Below, one piece after another: positions 47,922-61,100 of a DNA stretch of 64,000 bases. How positions within the stretch are numbered: position 1 is the first letter of the stretch; each line of letters begins with the position of its first letter. Source of the stretch: Zonotrichia leucophrys gambelii (lineage: Eukaryota > Chordata > Aves > Passeriformes > Passerellidae). The notes under the pieces are model-generated. The model saw nothing but the letters and a program-made list of their open reading frames with translations. It did no database searches and was not told the origin of the DNA. The position numbers and the translations under genes were made by a program. The DNA lies in assembly GCF_028769735.1 (NCBI RefSeq), contig NC_088179.1, forward strand, positions 4,275,501 to 4,339,500. The letters are read 5' to 3'.

Positions 47922-49315
47922 TTTGAGTTCACTTAAAATAGCTTGCTGAGGATTTTTTTTGTGCCCTGCTGAGGGGGCAGGTAGAGGCATGTTTACAAAC
48001 ACAGCTACAAACCCAAGGCCATGGTGGGATGATGGGAACATCACCCTTCCTCCTGCACATCCTTGAATGGTGCTGAGGGTGGAGCAGATGTGGGTGCTGA
48101 GCTCTCAGGCTGTCTCCAACCCTTGGGCAGGAACCAGGAGAGCTGTCCTCTTCTCACACCCTGCCCAGAAAGGTCTGACAGCCTAAAAAACACTGCAGGG
48201 AGCCCAAAAATGTGGGACACAACAAGTGGGTGGCACCTGTGGAGACTCAGTCACACACAGCTCAGCAAGGAGAAGCTTTGCTGGGTGGCTGCAGAAGAGC
48301 CAGTCCTGCTGCTGGGATGGAAAGCTGAGAAAAAATTCAGCAAGGAGATGGTGCTTGCACTTGGAAAAGGCAGTGTGGATTTTCTGAGCTGCCAGCCCTG
48401 CTCACACCTCCTGGAGATGTGGGCTGGATTACTCAGCCACAGAACTACTGGCAAGTGAAGCAAAAAAATTGAAGTCCAGCACGAGGATGGAGCAAGGGAT
48501 CTCAGTGGCTTTGGGATGCAGCTGCTCCAGGTGCAGTAAGTGAAATACTTTTGCAAAAGCCCATAGAGAAAGCAACAAAGCCTAAATATCTGGGATGGGA
48601 AAGCAGGTGTTGCACGTGCTCCTCACACCCAGCATGGAGTGCTGGGAAAAGCATTGGAGAAGGACTGGAGGGAACTCATCCTCATGAGCTGGCCACGTGT
48701 GCTTGAGGTAGTGGGATGCTGGAAGCTCTTTCAAGGGTTGGAGGAGAAAACTCCCAGAAAGCTGTAAGTCATTCACATATATATAAAATATAACATGAGA
48801 AAATATCAATAGTCTCGATGACAGAAAGGAGGTGAGACAAGCCCCTACATGCATGTTGGCTTGTACAGCATCCACCAAGGGCTGCCCAATACCTTTGCAT
48901 TCCAAGCAGGAATTTATTTACGGGTCCACAGCTCCCAGAACAGCTGATAGGGATAAAAATAAGCATATGTTTGAGGCAGGCCTTCAATGAGGGTGGCCCT
49001 ACAAAACATAGGATATCTTAGTATCAAATAATCAGTTGCATGAAAGGAAATAAAAAGGTTTAAACTAATATAAAAAGGCAGGAAAGTGGCTGAGGTGGGA
49101 TCCCACTCCAGCAGAGGAGCTGCCAGGAGGAAGAAGTCTGGCTCTGTAAAATTCCTGTTCCTAAACAATGGTGCTGGGAAGGTCCGTGACACGGGGGAGG
49201 TAGGGCTAATAATAACAAATACCATTAGAGTTATACCTTACATAGAGAAAACTGCACTGGAACTGGCTTTCCAAGAGCCCAGCAAAAAGCTTTTGTTTAA
49301 TTTATGGGGCTCAGG

Positions 49316-49711
49316 CTATTTTTAGCTGGCAGATCCTTGGGGTTTTATCTGGGATCGCTGCTCTGAGCCAGCAGCTGGAACATTTTAATTGTTTGCTCTG
49401 GATTTAGGGTGGGTTTGTTTTTTGGGTTTTTTTTTTCCTAAACGGAGAAAGAGGAAAGCAGGTGCTGGGGTCTGACCTTGCTGGTCTCCAGAGTGGGGAG
49501 AGCAAGTGGGTGTTGGAGCAGCTCTGTGCTTCTTGGGAGACTTTTTGGGGTGGTGCTGGGGGGTGATCACTTGAAACCCTCATTCTCCAGCCCAGCCATC
49601 ACCCACAGCCATCCCCAGCCCCTGCCAAAGGCCAGCAGCCAGCAGGTGAGAGGGTGGCAGGGGGACACCGTGTCTCCCCATCCTCTGGTTGCTATGCAGG
49701 ACTAAAAATAG
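49316..49711. promoter_or_regulatory. Candidate MEF2/E-box regulatory cluster
   Basis: Two perfect YTAWWWWTAR sites, CTATTTTTAG (49316-49325) and CTAAAAATAG (49702-49711), lie 386 bp apart, with a CAGCTG E-box at 49372-49377 between them. The surrounding sequence has no identified repeat. Such site combinations are typical of muscle enhancers, but the consensus is short and chance matches are expected. Confidence 0.35.
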
Positions 49712-50014
49712 CCCGGGCAGCGCAGCAAGGAGGGAGCATCCCCTTCCTTCTTCCAGGAAAGCCAGCAGCGCTCCAGGGCTGCGTGCGGCGCCGCTTTGTT
49801 TGTCAGGAAAGCCCTTTGGTGTGAGAGGAGCCATCTGCTCGGGGACAGGAGGTGTTTACAGCAGCCCGGGCACAGACGCCCTCTGCAGAGCCTGGCCCGG
49901 CTCGGAGCCTGGCCCCGCTGCTGAAGGCAGACGTCTCTGTTTATGAAAACGGCGGCTCCTCCACGCTGGGAGCTCCCGGGGCAGCTCAGAATTCCCTCCT
50001 GGCTGGTGCCTGCT

Positions 50015-50270
50015 CAGAGTTGGCATGGAAGGGGACAGCCAGAGCTGGGCTGGTGTCCATGCAGGGCACTGGGGATGCTGCTGGCAGCCCCTCCAGAGCT
50101 GTGCCCCAAGGCTGGGCACAGCCAGAGCTGGGCTGGTGTCCATGCAGGGCACTGGGGATGCTGCTGGCAGCCTGTGCCCCAAGGCTGAGCACAGCCAGAG
50201 CTGGGCTGGTGTCCCTGCCATGCAGGGCACTGGGGATGCTGCTGGCAGCCACTCCACAGCTGTGCCTGGG
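50015..50270. repeat. Three tandem units of about 80 bp in the left arm
   Basis: Each unit contains CAGCCAGAGCTGGGCTGGTG and GGGCACTGGGGATGCTGCTG. The unit variants differ by a deletion of about 20 bp in the second copy. Confidence 0.88.
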
Positions 50271-50562
50271 GCTGAGCATCCTGGATGGGCAGGGCTGGGG
50301 GGGATGCTGGGCTGCAGCCCTTGGCAGAACCACTGGCACTTAGGGGACACCACAGCAACAGGAGGTGTTTTGGGGTTCCTGTCCCAATGCCTGTGCTCAG
50401 GGTGCAGGCAGATGGGGGTCTTGGAGTATTTCACCCTCTCCTGGGAGCATATTCAAGGCTGAAGTATTTTGCTTTGCTTTGCTTTTAATTGCCTCCTTTC
50501 TGTCTCATCAACTCCCCAACACCTTCACAGGAGCACAGGGAGAGATTCTGCCTGCACCCTGA

Positions 50563-50944
50563 TGTGACAGTGTTCACAGGGGTTTTTGGATGAGGGAAGA
50601 GATGAGGATCTGACTCCATGTTTCAGAAGGCTTGATTTATTATTTTATTATATGTATTACATTAAAACTATACTAAAAGAATAGAGGAAAGGATTTCATC
50701 AGAAGGCTGGCTAAGAATAGAATAGCAAAGAATGATAACAAAGGCTCTGTCTTGGACTCTGTCTGAGCTAGCTGGGTTGTGATTGGCCATTAATTATAAA
50801 CATCTAACATGGGCTAATCAAAGACCTACCTGTTGCATTCCACAGCAGCAGATAACCAATGTTTACATTTTGTTCTGAGGCCTCTCAGCTTCTCCGAGAG
50901 AAAAATCCTGAGGAAAGGATTTTTCATAAAAGATGTCTGCGACA
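50563..50944 (-). mobile_element. Solo LTR, family A (382 bp), with 6-bp target duplication
   Basis: The minus-strand element runs TGTCGCAGACATC to TGTCACA in its own direction. The flanks carry a perfect CCCTGA duplication (50557-50562 and 50945-50950). It splits the right arm of the inverted duplication. Confidence 0.93.
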
Positions 50945-52264
50945 CCCTGAGCACAGGCATTGGGACAGGTAATCCCAAAACACCTCCTGTTGCTGTGGTG
51001 TCCCCTAAGTGCCAGTGGTTCTGCCATGAGCTGCAGCCCAGCATCCCCTCCAGCCCTGCCCATTCAGAATGCTCAGCCCCAGGCACAGCTCTGGAGGGGC
51101 TGCCAGCAGCATCCCCAGTGCTCTGCATGGCAGGGACACCAGCCCAGCTCTGGCTGTCCCCCACCATACCAGCTCTCAGCAGCCACCAGCCAGCAGGGAA
51201 TTCTGAGCTGCCCTGGGAGCTCCCAGTGTGGAGGAGCCACTGTTTTCACCCCCCTCCCTCTGACCCAAGAGGATGTGAGATTGGCATTAAAGGGAAAACT
51301 TTATGAAGTTTTTCTGAAGAACAGCAAAAAAAGCACAAGTTTTCAGTTTTCTACCTTACTTCCTCCCTGCCTTTCTTTTTCTCATTTTTGTCTCCCTACA
51401 GAGTAAATCTATTTCATTTGGATCCCGCTGACACAAATAACCCCAGGTTTTGGGCTGAAACATCAGCAATCACCTCCTTCCATTGCTGGCCAGCATGGCA
51501 AGCTAATTTTAACCTCCCAAGCTCCCTCCCATCTCCTGGAGGTTGTCCTGTTGCAGCCAGGGAGTGCTAGAAAATAGTGCATCGCCCACTCATCCAGCCT
51601 CCTTGAAGGGAAATATTTATATGATGCCAAAGAGAGGGTTTCCATGGCAGTGATGACTCTAGCACCGTCGCCTTGGAAACCACTTGAGGCCATCTTGAAG
51701 GGTTTGAAAATCCCCTTCAGAGACAAATAAGGAGAGGGAGAGGGGAGGCCACTGGGATCAGAGCGGTGTTCGGGTCTCCCCTGACTTTCCTTGCCTGGGT
51801 CCCTGCCCATGCCACTGGGATGATTTGTAGTCCAGGTGTCACTTCAGGGATAGACCCAGGACAAAGGAATTAAGTACTTTGCAAACAGAAATGGTTCGGT
51901 TGGTGCTTCCTCCCGCTTCCCAAAGCATCTGGCAATGACTCTGGTGTCAGGGCTTCAGGGAGACTCTCCTGTGCCAGCAAACACCAGGGTGATTATCAGC
52001 GCCTGCCCAGCTTCAAGCACCAGCTGCTTTCAGAGCAGCAAACACACAGCTCCCATGTCTTTGGCAGCCCGAGTGCCCATCACACGTGAAGAGCCCCGTG
52101 TTTCTCCTGAGGAGCTGCCAAGATGTGAGGCACAGGCACAGGCACAGCCGGCTGCTGGCGGCAGAGCGCTCGCCTGTGGTGGAGGAAGGAACGAGCGCAC
52201 CTCTGTGTCACACACACATCCTGCTCAGCCCCCGCTGCAGCTCCCGCAGCCCGGCTGCAGCCGT

Positions 52265-52922
52265 GTGGGAGCCAGGGGGGCAGCACGGTGGGGATGGATG
52301 GAGAGCAGAGATCTCTGCAGCCAGGTCAGGAACTTGGGGTTTATTGCAAAGGGCCTGGGTGCAGGGCCCTGCTGGGATTTGGGGTTTATTGCAAAGGGCC
52401 TGGGGGCAGGGCCCTGCTGGGAGCTGCCAAACACAGCTCAGAGCAGGCCTGAGAGAAGAGAGGGGGAGAGAGGGTGAGAGGGTAAGAGAGTAAAAGCATA
52501 AGAGAGTAAAAGGGGTAAGAGATTAAGATTCCCATTACAATACCATAAATCTTCTTCTGTGCTGAACATTCTAATTCTCACTAACCAATCTAGTACAACA
52601 TACAAATTCTATAGCATTTACATACAGCCTATAAGAATCATTACCTTGCCGTATTGTGTTACATTTTAAACCCTGAAAACTCCTCTTTGGGCCCCTTCTG
52701 CCAAGCTGTAGGGTCTGCTCTGACCTTTGGACCAGCAAAGGGTGTTCTTCCATCAAAAGGGGATTACCTTCAGCTGGCCACACCATTGTTTTCCAGTTGT
52801 TCAGTAACTGAGGTATCTCAAAGCTTGCTTTCATTTCAATCTCGCTTATAGTTTCCATATTCTCAAAATCTTTTGCTAGGCAATCATATTTACAAGGCTT
52901 TCCTGTTTCATCTTTCCCGACA
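52265..52922 (-). mobile_element. Solo LTR, family C, with two 45-bp units
   Basis: Minus-strand copy with its 5' end at 52922. Two units with AATAAA lie near 52339 and 52384. The left end is approximate. Confidence 0.8.
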
Positions 52923-54279
52923 ACGCCGACCCTCAGAGCCTTTGGCCACTCGTGCTCCCAGCCTGCAGGAGCTCTGTCACCAGCAGCCAGCCCATCTGGC
53001 TCTCAAGGACACCAAGAACACAGCAGGGAGGACAAAGCTTTCTGAGCAGATGGATGGTGAGCTCCACAATGCAGGGGTGGCCAGTGTCGCTGTTTGTTCA
53101 AGATAGAGGATTGCTTTCTCTGGGGTTTTGCTAAAAAATATTATTTATCTTCTTCATTTTGTTTAGGGCAATCTAAAATATTCTCTTCTTGCTCCCTCAG
53201 CTGCCTCCATGCTGAGGTGTCAGTGACTCCAAGCCAGAGCTTTTCCCTGGCACTCACTGCAGAGCTGCCTCCCATCCTCACCTACAGGTACCTTCACACC
53301 ACTCCCCACCTGCCCTCCAAAACCCAGCCAGCTTTCCCAGAGAGAAACACCCTGCAGTGCTCAGTCCCTCAGCCAAAACCCAAGGGAGGGTCTGGCCATA
53401 GAGCCAGTACCAGGGTAACTCACACCTCAGCATCCCACTGCCTGTGCCAGGCTCCCTGCTCCTGCTGCACCTCGAGGGGGCATCTGGGGGTGCCAGGGGA
53501 GCACTCAGTTCACTCTTGACCTACAGCATGTGAAAATCCTCATATTTATATTTTTGTTTATATTGATGCAGCTTCTCATGTCTTGAATGTTAAAACTCAT
53601 GGGTGTGAGGCCAGGGCTTTGCCCAGGAGGGAGCTCCTAGCACGCTGTGTGTCACAAAAGTCACGCCTGGCCAGTGCTGACCCAGGCGCCAGGCTGGGAT
53701 GCAAAGCTTGGAATTACAGAGCGCAAATATTTATTCATGGGTGTGAGATGTACCAGCCAAATCAGGCACTCAGGTGGGGTTTTTTTATGAGGTTCTTACA
53801 TCCATCACATACAGGTACAGCACAAATTGACTGAGCACTGACACCCACACTAACAGATCTCAAATGACAGTAAAACTTGGCAAAGCTGCTGTTTCTGCTG
53901 GTCCATGGATCCAGGTGTCCTTGAGTCCCTCTGGCTGCAGTGACTGAGCTGTGACACCAGACCAGCCTGGGAGGATCTCAGAGCCTGGGATGCTGTGGGA
54001 CCTTGCTCATCCCAGGGATAAAGCCGTTGTTTATCCCTCAGGGACTACTCTAACCCTCCAAAAGCAAAATCCTTCTCTGCAGGGCCAGGCTGTTTGTTTT
54101 ACTTCACCGCAAACAATCCCAAAATCTCCAATAAAACTCTACTACCCCATCACATCACAGTGTGTCACGAGAACTAACATTTATTTTACATTAACACCCT
54201 TCCGTGCTGTAACAATCGATGAACCGGTGCGGGAAGGGATGCGGGACCCTTTGGGGTGGGTTTCCCGGGGAGATTAACC

Positions 54280-55100
54280 GGGGAGCTGGTGGAAAAGCCG
54301 GTTCTGTCCCGCTCCTCCTCCCGCGGGGGTCTGGCCCCCTCCTGCGGGAGGCCGCGGGGCCGGTGGGTCCCGGTAAGGGCAAGGGCAAGGGCCGAGGGGT
54401 CCCGGTAAGGGCCGGCGAGGTCCCCGGTAAGGGTCGCGGGTCCCGGTAAGGGCAAGGCAGGCGGGAAGGGCAAGGGCCGTGGGGTCCCGATAAGGGCAAG
54501 GGCCGGTGGGGTTCCGGTAAGGGTCGCGGGTCCCCAGTAAGGGTAAGGGCCGGCGGGTCCCGGTAAGGGCCAGTGGGATCCCGGTAAGGGCAAAGACAAG
54601 GGCTGAGGGGTCCCGGTAAGGGCCGGCAGGTTCCGGTAAGGGTAAGGGTCGGCGGGGTCTCGGTAACGGCCGGCGGGTCCCCGGTAAGGGTAAAGGCCAG
54701 CAGGGTCTCGGTGGGTTCCAGGAGCCCCGGGGCTCTCTCCGCCCGTGACAGCTGCTCCGGCCGCCGCCCCCGGCCCTCACCGCCCCGCGGGGCCGCCCCC
54801 GGCCCGCCCCCGGCCGGCCCTCCCTACATAGCGGCGGGGCCGCCCCCGGTGCCGGCCCGCTCCGCCATGGCCCCGGCGCTGCCGCTCTGCGCGCTGGCCC
54901 TGGCCCTGCTGCCCGCCGCCGTGGCCGCGCAGGAGGCGGCCGGAGGTAAGCGGTGACCGCGGCCCCGCCGTGCGGCTGGGGGGCTCTCCGCGCACAGCAC
55001 CCCAAAATCCAGGGCGGGCAGCGGCTTTGGAGCCCGGCTCTGTGGGTGTCCGGGCGGGAAGCAGGCCGGCAGCAGCGGGGCGGGTGGCCGCTGGTCAGGG
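54280..55100 (+). promoter_or_regulatory. CpG-island promoter of PTTG1IP
   Basis: Dense CpG sequence surrounds the PTTG1IP start codon at 54867. The proximal part (54720-54866) is rich in GC boxes and CGGCC blocks with no clear TATA box. The distal part is a minisatellite. Confidence 0.75.
54355..54715. repeat. Minisatellite with repeated CCCGGTAAGGG
   Basis: About 13 imperfect units of 20-35 bp share GTCCCGGTAAGGGCAAGGG. The GGTAAGG core resembles a splice donor on the plus strand. The array ends about 150 bp upstream of the PTTG1IP start codon. Confidence 0.88.
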
Positions 55101-58100
55101 GCTGTGGGCAGTGAGGGCTGGGAGGGATGGCCGTGTCCCTCGGGACAGTTCCGCCGGGTGGGATCCAGTGAGCCCGGTGTGTCCCGTCGAGGTGGGGAAA
55201 GTTGGGTGGGTGCTGCAAGTGGTGCTTTGCTCGCCGCTTTTCCGGCTTCTACTGCAGTGGAACTTCCATGCCCCGGGAGCTGTGGCTGCCCCATCCCTGC
55301 AGTGTCCGAGGCCGGGTTGGACGGGGCTGGGAGCAGCCTGGGATAGTGGAAGGTGTCCCTGCCCATGGTGGGCTTAAAGCCCTTCCTACCCAAACCATTT
55401 TATGATTCCATGATTCAGTGATGATAGCAGCTCAGGTGAGAGAGCTGCTTACCTGTCCTGACCACGGGACAGCCAGGCTCCTGCTGATGGCCCTGTGGAA
55501 GGTGGGGGACAGTGGCTGGGCAGCCTCAGACCAGGAAAAGGTGAATGGGTGGATTGTCATGATGGGTTGACAGGAGTGTTGTCGACAGGGTGGTTTGTGA
55601 CAGATCGTGTTTGATATGTGGGTGTCCAGCTGCTCCTCCTTAGTGGCTGGGGATGGAGCAGAGCTCCCAGAGGTGCTGCTCCAGGTGTAGAAGCTGTAGC
55701 AGAGGGTGGGGATGACTGCCTTCAGTGTGTCCTAAGAATTCTGCCCCCTCTTCCAAGCCAGGAGCTGTTCTCCATTCACTTCACTCCTCCTGTAGCTAGC
55801 TGTCAAAAGCATTACCCAGGGGGGTTCCAGCACAGCAAGAGCTGCTGTTGTGTCTCTGTCCCTGAGGAGTGCAGTGCTTCCTGTGCCATGCCGTGGGAGC
55901 TCTCTGCTCACCTGACATGGGACATTGGCACAAACCAAATCCTGAAGGGCTGTGCTGTCCTCGAAGCAGCCCATTCCCAAACAGCTGTAATTCGCTGCCT
56001 TTGACTTAATGACTTGTAGGATGATGCCCCAAGCTAGGGAGAGGGGATATCCTGGGGGAAAGGAAAGCCTATTTAAAACCACAAGTTCTGCTTTTGGCCA
56101 CCACTGGCCTCCTGTGCTGTGGGAAGGTGTTTTGTGACACCTGGTAGAGAACAGTCCTGGAGCAGCAGAGGCACTGCTGTGCTTCCCTATTTCTTCAACT
56201 GAGGCTGGAGAAGATGCAGCTTCAGAGTGTTTAAAACCTGCAATCTCAGCCTCTCTGGTGTGTAAACACCCTTATCTGAGCTATGTTAATCAATTGCCCA
56301 GTTGTTTGGAAGGCTATACAGAGCATGTGACTGCTGACAGTGGGTCATAGCTGAGGGTTCCTGCCAGCTGGAGGGAGAAAATCCAGCTTTGCTGATTGTG
56401 AGAGTGGAAAACAAGCACCTCTGGGATTGATTTTTTCCTGATTACGACACTGCAAAGCAATGATCCTTCAGCCAGCAGTGAGTGGTCAGGCAAATTGAGT
56501 TTTCCTTTTAAACCACTGTCAAACAGGCTGCTGCTTAGACTCTTGAGCAGGAGTCAGTTTTAAACGGCTCATTCTTGAGGGCTTGGCAAAGCACCCTTCC
56601 TGCAGATCTGGAGAAACACACCAATGAATTGCAGGTGAATATCCTGTAGGAAGACATTTTCCAGGAGCACTGCTGGGAGCTGAAGCTAAGCTCAGAATGG
56701 GGCCAGATTGTCCTGTGTTCAGACTTTATCCATTCCCCTGCCCAGCTGGATGCCTTCATCCATGGTGGCTCTGGTCCTGAGAGCCACCTGTGTCTGCAGA
56801 ACTGGGGTCTGGAAAGAGCTGGGGTTGGAAACAGGTTCTGGACATGAGCACAGATTTTGGCTGCAGTACTGCTCCCATTGCCTGGACTGTGTCCTGCTGA
56901 AGGAGGATTTGGATGACCTGGCTGGGGTAGGGCACAGCCCTCATGTGCAGCAGCAGGCCTCCTCAGGATCTGTAGCTCTGTGTGCTCCTCTACTTCTCCT
57001 GGTAGCAACTTCTGTGTCTCGGGTTGTTTGCCTGAGCTGCTCCATCATCTGGTGCCACAGGACTGTATCACCCACCCAGTGCTTGCCCTCATCCTCACAG
57101 GGTCCCTCCAGACCGACTCTAGCTGTGTCTCCTGGCTGCCCTACTGTCACAGCTGATCCTCAGGCTTTTGAGGAAATACAACCAAAGAGAGGAACTCATA
57201 GTTTAGGGCTTTGTCAGCAGAGCAAGGCAGAACTTGCCTTGCATTTGGGCTTCCCACCGTGACATGGAGCACGTGCTGAAGCTGGTGGCTCTTGCAGCAG
57301 CTCCAGTGGTGGGCAGGAGCAGGTGTGGAGGAGCCCAGGGTTTTAAAGCACTGAAGCTCTTCAAAGTCCTGAGGTGTCTTTCTTTTTTTCCTTCCTGCAG
57401 ATTGTCGCCAGTATACGAACAGGAGCTGTGAAGAATGCCTGAAAAATGTCACTGTGAGTAGCAGCAGTGAGACTCCCAACCTCTCACCACACCTGAAAGA
57501 GTTTCCTTCCTGGAAGCAGGGCTGGTCCCTTGTCCCAGACATGCTGCAAATTCCACCCACCTATGAGGGTGAGAGGGCAATCCCTCTCTGGTGCTCTGGA
57601 AAGAGGTTGCTAGAAACTGGGTGGGTTTTGTTGTGTGCTTTTAGATTAGAGTAATGGAATTGCCGAGCTGCTTCCTGGTGGATGGGCTTGGGGAAAGGAC
57701 TGAGTGGGCTGGGCTGGGCTGGCTGGTCAAGTTCCCCTGCAGCAACTGGGCTGTGGCACTGGGTGGGTGCAGGATGTGTACTGGTGTCCTGCCAGTCCCT
57801 GCTGCCTTATCACAGATATCAGCTAACTTGAACTTGAGTCAGATCTTGCAGCTGATGTGGCCAGAACCAGTTTGACCAAACCCTTCTGAATGCTGGGTTT
57901 GGGGCTCGTGCCACCAGGAGAGGAGCGTGCAAAGCGCTGCAGATGGTCTGGTGGTGGCTGGGTGTGACGGTGTTCACAGGGGTCTGAGGATGAGGGAAGA
58001 GATGAGGATCTGACTCCATGTTTCAGAAGGCTTGATTTATTATTTTATGATATATATTATATTAAAACTATACTAAAAGAATAGAAGAAAGGATTTCATC

Positions 58101-61100
58101 AGAAGGCTAGCTAAGAATAGAAAAAGAAAGAATGATAACAAAGGCTTGTGGCTCAGACAGAGAGTCTGAGCTAGCCAACTGTGATTGGCCATTAATTAGA
58201 AACAACCAACACGGGCCAATTAAAGTTCTACCAGTTGCATTCCACAGCAGCAGATAACCATTGTTTACATTTTGTTCCTGAGGCCTCTCAGCTTCTCAGG
58301 AGGAAAAATCCTAAAGAAAAGATTTTTCATAAAAGATGTCTGTAACAGCTGGGCACATGCACACCTCTCCTGCTCATCAGCTTTGTGTGTGTAAAGTGTC
58401 TGAAAGGCTTTCTTCTTATCCCAAAAATAAATGTAAAGGATCTGTGTTATTAATGGTGGGATTCTTAAGGCTGTCCTGAGCAGGGCCAGTAGTTGGCTCA
58501 GTGATCTTTATGAGTCCCTTCCAGCTAATTCTAAGGCAGGAGAAGGATTCTCAGCATCTTTACTCTGCACTCCCCTCTCCTGGTGTGATCTGTGCTGTCA
58601 CAGCTCTTACTCCTGAGCACTCTGTGTCTGCTGGGTGGTACCTGGTGAGCCAGCCTGTGCTGTGGGCCACTGGCAGCGCAGCAGTAACTCTGTGCTGCCT
58701 GCTCCCTGTCTCCTAGTGCCTGTGGTGTGCCAGCAGCAGGAGGTGCATGGAGTACCCTGTCAGGAGGATCCTCCCCCCGGCTGACCTGTGTGAGCTGCGC
58801 TCTGCTCGCTGGGGAGTCTGCTGGGGTAAGTGCCAGCCGGGGCTGTGACTGTGGGAGTGCCTGCCTGCTGCTGTGGGAGGTTCCCCTGCCTCCCATCTCT
58901 CTGCCAGTGCAGCAGTGACAGGCTGAAGGCAGTCAAGGTTCTGCAAACTTGCTGGAGCGTGGGTGGGGAAGCAGAGTATGAGCAGTTCCTGCCTTCTGGC
59001 AAGTAGGACCCGTGAGGATTTAGCTGCTCCAAAATGCATCCCTTCTGCTGTGGTGTGATGGAGGCTCCAGACGTGGCTGGCGCCTGGGAGCAGCAGTGGA
59101 AGGTTCTCTGTGGGCCTGTGCAGCCCTTGCTGGTGGCTGAATCCCAGAAGATCTCTCCCCTGCAGCTGCCATGTCACTCTGTGCAACCTCTTCATGTGGC
59201 TGCTGTCCCACGTGGGCTCCTGGAACCAGAGGTGTGGTGACTTCTCTGGGAACCTGTGTGTGCTTCTAGTGCTGAGTGTACCACAGTCCTGCTCAGCTCT
59301 TACCCACTTGAGAAAAAACCTCCTCTAAAACCACCCCTGCACATGCAGGTCTCCTCTGGGAGCTTTTTCTGGTGGACAGCTGCCTCTCCTCCCTCCTGCT
59401 CCGTTTTCTGAAGGATTTCTGGAGAATTTGGTGCCTTGTTTAGACCAAGCTTAGTCCAAATTCATGCTCAGACAGGAGCCAGCTTTTGGGGGCTGGAGCA
59501 GGAAGGAAACAAGCTGGGGGCTGGTTGCTCTCACCCACCCCCTTGATGAGGAGCCTGGAGCTGAATTGCTGTTGCCTGTCATCTCTTGTGCTCGAGGCTG
59601 AGCTCTCCTGTCTGCCCACAAGAGTTCACACTGCTCTTCTGCTGGTGGAGGAAGAATCTCCTCTTTGTGAGCCCTGTGGTATGCTTTTCTGAAACTTCTG
59701 TAAGACCTTGAAATACTAGTTTTGATGTAAGTAGCGTCACAAAAGGTTTCATTATAGAAGATCACATTCCTTGGCTTGCAAAACTTGCTATGAGGAGATT
59801 AGTCCTGTGGGAGATTAGCTCTTGTGTGATTCTGCATTTTTGGTGTGTGTGACTTAGCCTCTGTCATCAGCTGGAGGAGTGCCTGGTGCTCTGCAGAGAT
59901 CTCTCTGTGTGGGAAGGGGGGAGCTGAACCCCAGGCTCATCCTGAAACCCCAAAAGGGTTTCAGAAGCACTGAAACTGCTGCAGGCTTTGAAAACCACTT
60001 CAGTGGTGGAGTCAGCTCGGGCTGGAGTACCTAAAAGAGGATCTATTGAGAGCAGATAAAAGGAAGAAGTCTCTTACAATGAGGGTGATGAGGCACTGGC
60101 ACAGGCTGTCCAGAGAGATGGTGAATGCCCCATCCCTGGAAACATTCAAGGTCAGACTGTGAGCAGCCTGGTCTAGTGAAAGATGTCCCTGCCCATGGCA
60201 GAGAGTTGGACTGAATGACCTTCAAAAGTGCTCTGAGCAAGTTCAGGTGCACTGAGATTTCTGTAGCCTGGCTGTTGTGTACAAAGTGGCTCCTAAACAA
60301 ATATTTCCACAGGCACAAGTCTCTGAACAGCCTGAACCATGCTTGGAATAAAGTCCTCTGTGTTGTTGCCTGAAATCCTTGGCATCTAGACGTGTCATTT
60401 TTGGCTGGTGTCTCTGCTGCCATTGCTGCAGGAGCTGAGCAGGATGAGCAGGGAGCAGGGCTCGTGGCTGCTGCCTCACCATGTTCCAGCAGGTTTTGTT
60501 GTGTGTGGGGGCAAGCAGAGCCCCCCAGCCCTGGGGAGACGTGGCAGTCAGTGCAGAAAGCAGGACTTGGCCCTCAGCTGCCTGAGCAGCACTGCTGCCC
60601 CCAAGCTGATAAATCCCAACAGATTTTGTTTCAGTTTATCCCTTGCCCAAGGACTTGAGACACCTTTAAGTGCTCATCTCATCAGAGATGACTTCTGAGG
60701 CTGGCTCACATGGACAGCAATTCCACCCTGTCAGAGATCCTTCCTTAACCCTGAAGCCTTCAGTTGTTGGGTGTTTTCCCTTGATGGTTACTTTTTGCCT
60801 GGATTAGTGATTAAGATAGTTTTGCTCCTGTTTCTGCCAGAGGAGTTTGACCTGAGTGCATTTGTCCTTGCCTTTCTTCACAGCCAGTAACTGAGCACTC
60901 CTGCTAGCAGGGACATGTGCTCAGCTGGTGTTTATTTGTGGGTACCAACACTTGCTATATCTGCATTGGTATATCTATATTGTTATCTACAGCTAACAAT
61001 GTCCATTTGCTTTCCCAGGTGGTTGCATATCTACTACAGCCCAGTGACTGAAGCTGTATGTTCAAGAGAAAATGGCTGTAGATAAGAGGAAATGGCCTCG

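Larger units (their letters stand above)
49945..51250. repeat. Inverted duplication with an LTR in its right arm
   Basis: The left arm (about 49945-50410) and the right arm (about 50547-50562 plus 50951-51250) are reverse complements of each other, with about 90% match by eye. Shared blocks include GGAGCTCCC, CAGCTCAGAATTCCCTCCTG and CAATGCCTGTGCTCAGGGTG. The spacer is about 135 bp. The left arm has three tandem units of about 80 bp where the right arm has one. Confidence 0.85.
39000..54200. other. Gene-poor interval between DGKG and PTTG1IP
   Basis: I found no exon of a recognised family on either strand in this 15 kb. Its contents are LTRs, CR1 fragments, microsatellites, an inverted duplication and ordinary-looking sequence. 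It could hold regulatory DNA for the divergent genes on either side. Confidence 0.6.

Noticed and set aside
39000..54200. A hidden protein-coding gene in the gap
   Set aside because: I looked for exons with known motifs on both strands and found none. All longer open frames fall in repeats or are short and isolated.
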